Source: Meandrina meandrites
Lineage: Eukaryota > Cnidaria > Anthozoa > Scleractinia > Meandrinidae
Assembly: GCA_963693305.1 (NCBI GenBank)
Contig: OY855915.1
Coordinates: 8,135,607 to 8,199,606, forward strand
Direction: 5' to 3'
Length of the DNA stretch: 64,000 nucleotides
The notes below the pieces were generated by a model. It was given only the letters and a program-made list of their open reading frames with translations, was not told the DNA's origin and searched no databases. Both the position numbers and the translations under genes were made by a program. This document shows, piece after piece, positions 55,582 to 64,000 of the stretch (its first letter is position 1; each line of letters begins with the position of its first letter).

Positions 55582-57015
55582 ATTAGTCGGTAGTGGTCTG
55601 TAACTGTTGACATGGTCTTTTCTAGTCGCTCTATCGTGTTTAGCATCTCTCGTGTAAAGGTTTCCAACGCTTTTTCCGATATGACAGGATGGAACATACA
55701 GTAAGAGCGTATTGATCTGAAATATCATGCCTAGATTTTTTCGTTAGACTATTTACCGTCGTATGATTGTTTTGTGAAGCACGCTTGTAAATAGTGAAAT
55801 AAGGTACTAGTGATATAATTTGGTTGCAAACACTGCTAATTAGTCTCAGAAATGCTCTAGCTTGATGGGTAAAGTGGCGTAGCAACAAATATCCGGTTGC
55901 TGTTTGCCTCAGTCGTTTTGGTAGCTCGGTGAATGTTTTGTCTTGTAGTTTTATAAAAGCAGAAAAAGTAAAACATGGAATACAGTATCAATGAATCGAT
56001 TGCAGACTCACATTGACATATAGCAAGCTACAGTTGTTTGGTTAAAGGGCGTTTAACGTCCATTCCAGCTCATTCCCAGATTTTGATCGCCGAACTGGAT
56101 GAATTAAAACTATTAAAACTTATGACTACGGTTGGACTTGATCATAGCATGCTGGAGTGAATCAGTGATTTGAGAACAACTTATACTTACTTCAAAAACC
56201 ATTGAACGAGGTAAATGATGGATGGGGATACTTGTCATTTTACTCTCTAGACGGAGGAATCCTTGACTTTGCGGTAAGTTTTTGTACAAATAAGAAACTA
56301 TTTATGAGTAATCTGTGCGTTGTTGATTACCTTTTAGAGGTTTTGTTATTACAATTCTATACGAAGTAACGCGACGACATCACTTAGAAAAAAAAAACAC
56401 AAAATCGATGCGAAGAGACCTAGCTAGATTTCGCTTGCTGTTGCTGTATTGGGGAGGGGGTGTATAGAATAAACTTTGTAAATTTGAATTTTTAAATAGT
56501 TTTAATGTGTAAGTAGTTAACGGATATAATAATATTATAATAATATTGTTGTCTATAGTATTATAGTATAATAATATTGTTATCTGATATGTTACGGATA
56601 TAATAATATTGTTAATATTGTTACTTATTTTATTTTTATTTCAATATATATTTCATTTGTTTCTCGAAGAAACTAGCTTGTCTTAGCTATATTAAATTCG
56701 AGGATAAATAAAGTTTTATGTATGTATGTATGTATTTTATGTACAAAAATACGAGACTCCGAGACCGCGAGACGATTCTAAAAACAAAAAAGACGAGACT
56801 GCGAGACTCGCAAAATTCGGCTATTTTTTTGCGAGACCCGCCGTTTTAGAAGGACCATTCGCCACCCCTACCACTATCTGAATGACGTCCTCGATCAAGG
56901 AAAGATGCAGAGCGGACCTCGTTCAAAGCTCACTCACCCAAAGTGTTTGCTTTCATGTTCCATTTAATATTAAATGAAACGGTGAAAAATTGAATTTGTG
57001 CAACTTTGAAACCGT
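55582..57015. other. Unassigned spacer
   Basis: No gene recognised. AT-rich repeats with ATAATAATATT lie at 56525-56640, a short GTAT repeat at 56720, and a tract of GAGACT/GCGAGAC repeats at 56752-56840 of the kind found in dispersed repeats. Confidence 0.45.
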
Positions 57016-57021
57016 TTTATT
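57016..57021 (-). terminator. Predicted polyadenylation signal of TRIM copy 7
   Basis: AATAAA on the minus strand, about 0.88 kb past the stop codon, within the conserved distal block (57000-57290). Confidence 0.45.
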
Positions 57022-57791
57022 GGTGCTCTAATATATTTTAACATTAGAAATCAGATTGCACTAAGCTGTAACACATCATCTCTTAATTCCCAAAGGCTTA
57101 CAAATAATAATACTTTCTTCAGTCAGTCCCTGTTTGTTCAGTTCACTGCTACCATGAAAAAAATCAACTATCTCCTACTCTACTGATTTTTATCAAAGTC
57201 ATAAAGATTTATTACAAAAGTCTCAAAACTAAGCAAAAATCTTTTACTAATCTATTTTTAGCGATCTGTAAAACATATTACATTACTGTTACACTTTCTT
57301 CTCTAAATTATGCCACACTACACCAAACTGCAATTGAGAGAATAGAAATTTACAATATTTCCTCGGGAAGCATCACCCGGACACCCTTACAAGCTCACAC
57401 CTTCGGATCTTGTCATAGCGTCTTTCACCTTACTTCCTATTTTCCATCTAATGAGGTTGTAATCTCTACTTTTACTGACCATTCAGCTGTCGTGCCAATT
57501 TAATGGTCAAAATAGACCATCAGATTCGAAACTCCTCTGGTAAAAGGAACTCGTTGATTAAAAGTCAATAATATATAATATTCAGTTTCTCAAACATAAA
57601 CCACGAGAAATTTCCATATCGCTTTCCGTGAATCGGCGCAAGGATAACAACAACTAAAAATTAATCTTTTGGATTTGTGTGCTACACGATTGTATCTTTT
57701 TCAAGTATAAAATCAGTATCAACATCAAGATACTATTTACTAGATTTGTTCACATTGTAATTTGCGTAAATATTGCCAATTAAATCGAATG
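57022..57791. other. 3' flank of TRIM copy 7
   Basis: Conserved 3' flank without microsatellite or poly-C element, and so perhaps the simplest form of the unit's 3' end. No gene. Confidence 0.5.
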
Positions 57792-57799
57792 TGACGTCA
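57792..57799. promoter_or_regulatory. TGACGTCA palindrome 3' of TRIM copy 7
   Basis: Intact octamer, 97 bases from the stop codon. Confidence 0.45.
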
Positions 57800-57895
57800 T
57801 ACAACTCAAAACCAGAAATAGCAGAATATTGTCATTCAAGGGACTGCGCTTTTCAAAGCAGAGCTAAAAACTACAAATAGTGACAAATGAAACAG

Positions 57896-60109
57896 CTACT
57901 TCAATATATATAGTTTGTTAGTTGTAAAGCTAGTCACGAGAATACGTCCATCTGGTGCTGTTGCTATTCCAAAAGGATCTGGTAACTTATTAGTGATAGT
58001 TTTGCCTGTGAAGCGACCGTCTAACGTGAATTGCTGAACTCGGCAATTGTTGCCATCACATACCAGAAGGTTACTGGATGTGTCTACAAGCATACCATAC
58101 GGCCAGTTAAATTGTCCGTCTTGTTTCCCTTGCCTTCCAAACTTGTATAAGAAAGTTCCTGACTGATCATAAACTTTAATGCAGTCCTTGCCTCCATCAG
58201 ATACCACAAACATGTTTTTGTAAGGAATGCAGCTTCTTGGGGAGCTGAGTTTCTCTGGGCCGCTGTCTCCAAATATGGAAATAGTCTCTCCTTCCTTTGA
58301 CAACACATGTATCCTTTGATTGCTGCACTCGGTTACAACAATGCGTCCTTTATCATCCAAACAAACATCAAGTGGATCTAGAAACTCTCCTTTTCCTGTA
58401 CCACGTTTTCCAAAGCTTTTCAAAACAATTCCTGTCTGGATATTTATGTGTTGTATTCTGTGATTCCATTGATCTGCAATTAGAATCTCGTTGTCGTTTA
58501 AAAACGAAACACCAGCTGGGAATTTAAATTGTCCCGAGTTTGATCCTTGGTTGCCAATTTTCCTTAAAAAGTTACCTTCTTTTTCAAATACATAAGCACA
58601 GTGTCCCTTGTAATCTGTCACAACTATCTTGCCTTCCGTGTTAACAGCGATTCCACGAAACGCTACGGGCACGTCTCCTTGAAAGAATTTTAAGTTCAAC
58701 TCACCGACTACAACAAGTTCACGTTCTTTCACCTGCATAGTAAAAGGACAGGTCGGAAGTTTATCGCCATTAATCTTCACTTCAATGCTGTAGGCGCCCG
58801 GTACTTTCGGAGTAAATTTCAGCTGAAGATTACCGTCTTCTTTCTCGCTAACCATCACATTTGTTACATCTTTAGCAGGTTCTATCAGAACTTCAACTTG
58901 ATCTTTGAGATCTGCCTGGTTACTCAACTCTCCTTCAGATGTTTTGGGGCATAACGTAAATTCTGCTTCTCCACCAACCTGGAAAGTTTGGTCAAGTCCT
59001 TCCAGGGTGGAATGAATTGCATCAGCTCCCTCGGTTAAAATATCGCCCAATCTCAAGCACTCTACATGTACAGAAGCCGCGATAAATTTCATAAATGTAG
59101 TCTCGTTATGTTTGGGAACTTCAACCGTACGCAGCTCTTCATATCGCTGCTTCAATGTTTCCTTGTTCCGCATGATATTCCAGGTTGAGCTTCTCTGTGC
59201 CAGATTATTAGCAAACTCAACCGCTTGTTTCATTTGTTTGACCAGCGACTGCGCTTCCTGCATACCCGAGTTCATTCTCTCGAGCCTCGTGACGCGTGTT
59301 GTCTCGAGTGATTCAATCGCCTCTCGCTCGTGCTCTCGAATCTCTGCGATCATTTGTTCAGCAGCTTGCGAGACTCCACGTTTAGCAGATGCGACATTTC
59401 GTTCCAGCTGAGAAATCGTTTCTTTAAATTGTTCAATCACTTCACTAAGCTCGCTAATCTTTTGCTTGATCATTTCAGCGCCCGAAATGATGTTGGGTTT
59501 CTCGTCATGGGCTGCTTTGTCGAGTAAAACGATCTCGTGATTTCGGTGATCCGTGACTATGCAAATTTGGCAAACACAAGCTTGACACGAAAAGCAGAAA
59601 AATCTCGTGACTTCTTTCTCATGGAACTGCTGCGAGCAAAATGGCTGTCGCTTCAGCAAGGCTTCGTAATCTTCTGCTTTAAACTCCTCCACTGGTGTGA
59701 CTTTGTGCCCTTCGAACGATGCCTTTAACATTTCGTGTGCGTTGTAACAGTCTGGGCACATAAATTGTCCACAGTCAAAACAATAGTACATCTGGGAGTT
59801 GGTTTTCCTACATTGGGAACAAGTAATTTTACTTCCATCGCCACTCCGTTGAACAGTAAGGAGACTCAACAAACTGTTGTGGAAAAAACTGCTTGGCAAA
59901 CTTTTGAAGCGATTTCCTTCTGGTAAATCGATTAGAGCTTGACACTCCGGACATCGGAACTTTCCTTGTTTGTGGCTCGCTCTTGCATGATTCGACAGAC
60001 ACTCACAGCAAAATGTGTGAAGACATGATATGGTTTTGGGCTCGTTGTAGATATCTCGACAAATCGAGCAAGTAAGATGTTGCTTGAGGTTTTTCAAAAG
60101 GGACTCCAT
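57896..60109 (-). CDS. TRIM-NHL protein, copy 7, intact
   Basis: Single exon, 737 residues. This copy fixes the start: the frame is closed upstream of Met-Glu-Ser-Leu-Leu. RING, both B-boxes (all ligands), coiled coil, filamin domain and six NHL repeats are present; the fifth-to-sixth repeat junction has one extra residue ('TNKLPDPF'). The pre-filamin linker is of the copy 3/4/5 type. Expected to be a cytosolic RING E3 ubiquitin ligase; target unknown. It is separated from copy 6 by the plus-strand multi-exon gene, and its flanks carry the full set of conserved elements. Confidence 0.93.
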   Translation of the reverse strand: MESLLKNLKQHLTCSICRDIYNEPKTISCLHTFCCECLSNHARASHKQGKFRCPECQALIDLPEGNRFKSLPSSFFHNSLLSLLTVQRSGDGSKITCSQCRKTNSQMYYCFDCGQFMCPDCYNAHEMLKASFEGHKVTPVEEFKAEDYEALLKRQPFCSQQFHEKEVTRFFCFSCQACVCQICIVTDHRNHEIVLLDKAAHDEKPNIISGAEMIKQKISELSEVIEQFKETISQLERNVASAKRGVSQAAEQMIAEIREHEREAIESLETTRVTRLERMNSGMQEAQSLVKQMKQAVEFANNLAQRSSTWNIMRNKETLKQRYEELRTVEVPKHNETTFMKFIAASVHVECLRLGDILTEGADAIHSTLEGLDQTFQVGGEAEFTLCPKTSEGELSNQADLKDQVEVLIEPAKDVTNVMVSEKEDGNLQLKFTPKVPGAYSIEVKINGDKLPTCPFTMQVKERELVVVGELNLKFFQGDVPVAFRGIAVNTEGKIVVTDYKGHCAYVFEKEGNFLRKIGNQGSNSGQFKFPAGVSFLNDNEILIADQWNHRIQHINIQTGIVLKSFGKRGTGKGEFLDPLDVCLDDKGRIVVTECSNQRIHVLSKEGETISIFGDSGPEKLSSPRSCIPYKNMFVVSDGGKDCIKVYDQSGTFLYKFGRQGKQDGQFNWPYGMLVDTSSNLLVCDGNNCRVQQFTLDGRFTGKTITNKLPDPFGIATAPDGRILVTSFTTNKLYILK

Positions 60110-60225
60110 CGTTAGGGGTCGCTTAGTAAAGCTTGCTTAACACAACTGCGTCAAGATAATTTAGTTTTAGAGATAACCGAATTAATTAACGTCGCAACTG
60201 TCTGTCTGTGGCCAATAAAATTTCA
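60110..60225 (-). promoter_or_regulatory. 5' flank of TRIM copy 7
   Basis: CCAAT at 60212-60216, 103 bases before the start codon. The half-site has become ACGTCG (60189-60194). Confidence 0.35.
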
Positions 60226-61243
60226 TAAATGGTTTTTCATTAACCTGTAGTTATTCATCTGTTGCATGTTTATAAATGCGAGTTCATAGTCTGCTGTGAG
60301 TCTTATTTTTAGACAATTATACTATTTGAAACTTGCAAATTACGCTTTAATTTAACCGTGCTACGTTAAGAACAGGAAAGGTCTTTAAAGCGAGCTATCG
60401 CTAAGTCAGACTTTTTCGAAGCGCTTTATTTCCTTTAACATATCATTTCAGATTTGGAGAAACAGAATTGACTTCTGTCACAGCTGTCTGGTTGTAGCAA
60501 ATCAAATCTCAATAACAAGGTTGTTCAACCATTTCATGTTATCAATACAAGAATGTACCCTGCTTGGAGCTTTGTTTGAACTATTTTAAAACTTCAAGTT
60601 ACGAAGTAATAAAGCGTAACTAGTTTCCATCGCCAAAATGTCACGAAGTGTTTTTAAAACTACTCCACAACACGACCGCCCGAGGGGGTATATTTAAGAT
60701 TTCACGAAAGCAAAGTCAGGTTCAGTCAGTAACGAAACGAGACTGAGACTGTTTTAAATTGATAAATCATACCTAATAGCTTTGCTGTCCTCTCATGTGA
60801 GACAAGGTTGTTCAATTCTCGCATACAATAAATGTGGCATTGAATAGAGCGAAACGGAAAGAACGAAATCTGACTGGAACCGAACAAGTACTTTCTCTCC
60901 CCGGTTCACCGTCTAGACTTTCTATTCTTTTCTCTTTTCTTGCGTATTCTCGGTTTCTCTTAAGTTTGACAGGAGAAACAGGATTACGTTGATGAAAACA
61001 AATAAATATATAACTTAAATGAAGTCCAATAACTTGAAATGCCGTTCTTGCTGTGCTCTTGAAGTTTAACCTTAGGTCATTCAGCCGTTCCATACTTTCA
61101 ATGCTAGATAATCTGCTCATTTCTTTTTATAAGCTAGTTTAGGTATTTAAAAACTGTGAACTACGATTAAATGTTATCGTGCTGCGAATTTTTAATATGC
61201 CTCAAAAGGAGCTTCATCCATAATCGTTTATACCGTCGCTAGC
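60226..61243. repeat. Duplicated spacer, paralogous to 31700-32460 and 41400-42060
   Basis: No gene. TRIM start-codon relic at about 60625-60660. The minus-strand frame at 60812-61120 resembles 32225-32419 but not a working gene. From 61040 the sequence switches to the 6940-7120 type flank. Confidence 0.6.
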
Positions 61244-61472
61244 TAATTCTCTTTCTAAACAGATAAACAACTCAAAGTATAACTAGTTAACGTCACGACT
61301 GGCTGTTTTAGACAATCAAATTTCAAAAGGTTGGGCGACCTCACTGAAACCTGTGATTGTTGTTCGTTTGCATATATTATAAATGTGCATTCTACTGTTG
61401 TCCGTTGTGAGCGTTGTTTTGAAACGATTACTCACGACTGCGAGTTGTGAAGAACGAATATATGCTTCCTGA

Positions 61473-61504
<32 letters not shown>

Positions 61505-62560
61505 CTATCCTATCCTATCCTATGTAGCTGTTGAATTTTGAAACATAGGTACGCAAGGCGTACATAGCCTAGTTTTTGGGGGGGGGGGGGGGGGGGCAAA
61601 ACGGACTCCATCGTGAAGTGTCGCTCAGTACTTGTGCAACACAAATTAAGTTTCTGAGAAAACAGAATGAATTACCGTCGCGTACATGTCTTCTTGCGGT
61701 CAATTAGATGCCATTGAAGTTTTCACAGAGCTCTTGAGTTTAACCTTAGGTCGCTGAGGCGCTATGTAATTTTTGATGCAAAATCGTAATCTGCTCTGAT
61801 CTTTTTTAGATAATTAAACTATTTGAAGTTTGCTCGTTACTGTTAAATGTAATTCTAAACAGGCCCGCTAAAAATTAACTTCATCCGTACGGGATCGCGT
61901 GCCCTACGTTGCTAACTAAAGCTCTTGTGTAACAGACAACCGCCTCAAGGTATTATTTCAGATTCCGAGAAACATGAGAAACAGAACTAATTGACGTCGC
62001 GACTGGCTGCTTTTAGCAATCAAATTTCATAAGGTTGGCTGACCTCCATTGTATAAATGTGCCACTGTTGTCTGCGTGAGCGCTGTTTTGATATGATCGA
62101 GCTGTTTTAATACTGTATTTCAAGCTACGACATTGACGTAAAGCTAACAGGCTAAGGCTGTCAACGTTTGGAATCACAGGTACGCAAGGCGTAAAAAGAC
62201 TAGCGTGGGTGTCAAAAAAGACGTTTAGAGTATTGTGGGAGGAGATCGATGGCATATTGCTGTTACTAGACTAATAGAAAGCCTGTCATAGACAGTTTAA
62301 GATAGTTTGCTCAACTTCGTGAAATGAAGTGATTATTTTTTATCATTTGAACGGAACAGAACAAATTGTAAAGAAAAATAAATTTATTGGACACAAACTG
62401 AACCTGATTACGCGCTTTCCAGTCCTAGAGCGCTTTCCATTTGTCAGAACTGGCCGGTCAGTCAAGTATATTCGAGAACAGAATTCCGTTGTTAGTCAGA
62501 TTTGTTCTGGCAGATCAGTCAATACGAGGGCTGTACGGCTCGAGAAAGTTAGGTAAGTAA
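61244..62560. repeat. Paralog of 7117-9110 without the Harbinger MITE
   Basis: The empty MITE site is at 61244-61246 (TAA). A TRIM start-codon relic is at about 61598-61640 next to a poly-G run (61577-61594). No gene. Confidence 0.65.
61470..61522. mobile_element. Very short retrotransposon tail insertion
   Basis: About 50 bases ending in (TATCC)n after GTATAAATAAAG are present here and absent from the otherwise matching paralog at 8058-8066. The A-rich end plus pentamer repeat resembles the 3' tail of a non-LTR element. Confidence 0.5.
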
Positions 62561-62584
62561 AAGGTAAACGTAAAGTCTGTATAC

Positions 62585-62932
62585 GAGCCTAGTGGCCCAT
62601 CAGGCTGGAGCTTATCCCGGTTTCCGTAGCATGAAGTGACTTGGAGGATTCTACTCCCTCCTGGATGGGATGCTAGTCCATCCCAGGGTTACCCCTAGAC
62701 TTTCTAAAAGTCGTTCGCTTCTCGTTTCCGGTTAGCTCGACTTCTAGGCAAGTCTAGGTTACCCCCAGCAGTGAATTCGCCGGTACCCATTTATACACCT
62801 GGGTGGAGAGAGGCACTATGAGAGTATACTGTCTTGCCCAATAACACAACGCAGTGCCCCGGCCAGGGCTCGAACCTGGACCGCCCGACCCGGGATCCAG
62901 CGCGCTAACTGTTAGGCCACCGCGCCTCCCAA
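62585..62932 (-). mobile_element. tRNA-derived SINE
   Basis: On the minus strand the head starts near 62932 with GGGAGGCGCGGTGGCCTAAC. The box A-like sequence is at 62905-62919 and the box B GGTTCGAGCCC at 62866-62876, followed by a longer unrelated body to about 62585. A second, eroded member lies at 43070-43262. These are internal RNA polymerase III promoter boxes; it is not a functional tRNA because no cloverleaf can be completed. Confidence 0.85.
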
Positions 62933-63490
62933 GTAAGCAGTTTATTATATGGCATTCTTTTTAGTTGCAAATTTTGAATTTGCCGGCTTTCGAAAAAAAA
63001 AAAAAATACGGCTTATGATCGTTTCCACGGAAACGGTATGGCAAAATCCCGACCAAGTAATAACCAATCACAACGCTCGAATTTATCTTAAGACTGCCTT
63101 GCTATATAATTAATAAATATTTAACACTGATATGGTGGATTTGTCGGAAAATCTCGTGGAAAATGTCCATTTCACATTCAAAACCACCGGATTGACCGGC
63201 CAGTTCTAACAAATGGAAAGCGCCTTTACTACATGCGTCAAGGAGTTTTTTTGATATATTTACTTGGATGTAGCGGGTATTTTGGGAACTGGTAATCATC
63301 ATATTTTGACGCATACGAACAGCTTTGTATTTGTTTGATTAAATCGGAACCTAGTACCCTACCCTATGTTCTCAAGAAGTACACAGTAAGCTAAGCCCAG
63401 ACTAAGTGTTTGTCTGCCATACGAACGACAAAGAATATGCCTCCAGAACAGCATTGCACAGGAAAGACAGTTCCAATGTTACCATTTAAT
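62933..63490. other. Unassigned spacer
   Basis: Poly-A run at about 62993. Bases 63300-63490 resemble 26150-26330. No gene seen. Confidence 0.45.
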
Positions 63491-64000
63491 GACGCCAGGG
63501 AAATCTACTTTTCCACAATTTCCTGGTTGTTTAGTAATCAAGCACTATATCCAGTCTACGAGCATTGCAGGAGTCAAGGCCAGGGTCTTCGTCGTCAACG
63601 TTGCTGAGCAACATGAGGTATTGTCATCACGCCATACTCGCGTGACTGTTTTTAAAGCACTCGTGAGTTCTCGTGTAAATTATGATTGGATAACAAAAAT
63701 TGGGAACTTCTTAAGTGATTCAACGAAAATTTTCCATCAGCGGCTCTTCATTTCCCGACTGTAAATAAAAGGAATAAGTATGTTATCGAGCAACGAATAC
63801 CACTGGTTAGCTTGTTGCGTGACAACATTCAACGTGATAAACGTGACATGAAAACACAGGTACTTCGATCGCCGGTTCAAAATCCATTTTGCTTTGAGAT
63901 TTGATGTGGAATCGCAATCCCTAAACTGAGAAAAAGAACTCGCTTTGCTTTCCAACAACAAATAATAATAAGAGGCTATTTCCCGTGTGCACATGGTCGT
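63491..64000. repeat. Duplicated spacer block A, copy 4 (runs off the window)
   Basis: Matches 15391-15860 and 1-340, so another duplicated unit continues beyond the right edge. Confidence 0.7.

Noticed and set aside
62860..62932. A tRNA gene
   Set aside because: Box A and box B are present but the cloverleaf cannot be completed and a SINE body follows.

Overview
The window reads as nuclear DNA of an invertebrate animal, most likely an anthozoan cnidarian such as a stony coral. The reasons are: several intronless TRIM-NHL genes in tandem, split genes with GT-AG introns, abundant short inverted-repeat transposons, a tRNA-derived SINE, LINE debris, and long tetranucleotide microsatellites. The species cannot be fixed from sequence alone.

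The dominant structure is a tandem array of seven TRIM-NHL genes, all on the minus strand. Each codes for RING, two B-boxes, coiled coil, filamin/ABP280 domain and six NHL repeats, about 736 residues in one exon. Four copies are open from the conserved Met-Glu-Ser start to the stop (4594-6804, 21597-23810, 29288-31498, 57896-60109). Three are broken: 11163-13371 has a nonsense codon and a frameshift, 38949-41131 has a 25-base net deletion, and 44301-46405 has several frameshifts, one just after the start codon. The repeat unit is larger than the gene. Copies share a 5' flank with a CCAAT box and usually an ACGTCA half-site. They also share a 3' flank with a TGACGTCA palindrome, and a distal block holding an AATAAA signal on the minus strand. 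Start-codon relics without a gene body lie at about 8.1, 13.75, 32.0, 41.7, 46.8, 60.6 and 61.6 kb, so the array was once larger or has been repeatedly cut by unequal exchange.

Between array copies 6 and 7 a plus-strand multi-exon gene runs from about 47.5 to 55.4 kb. Its exons join in frame and encode a basic N-terminal tract, an undescribed domain of about 95 residues, a split C-x2-C...H...C finger, and then one long exon. That exon holds a possible RNase H-fold transposase-like region, a cysteine-rich insert, an NHL-like propeller interrupted by a SAP-like segment, and an unrecognised C-terminal domain. It carries one in-frame TGA and an apparent frameshift near its end, so this allele may be damaged.

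The spacers are built from duplicated blocks (for example 1-1.79 kb, 15.4-18.6 kb, 26.3-26.6 kb and 63.5-64 kb), which makes empty-site comparison possible for several insertions. Clear insertions are: a 1476 bp element at 16053-17528 with perfect terminal repeats, a 7 bp target duplication, a THAP gene and a HIRAN-like exon; a TTA-flanked Harbinger-type MITE at 7126-7816; a TTAA-flanked MITE at 14852-15249; and a SINE at 62585-62932. Four-base microsatellites sit at the same relative position 3' of three TRIM copies but with different repeat motifs.
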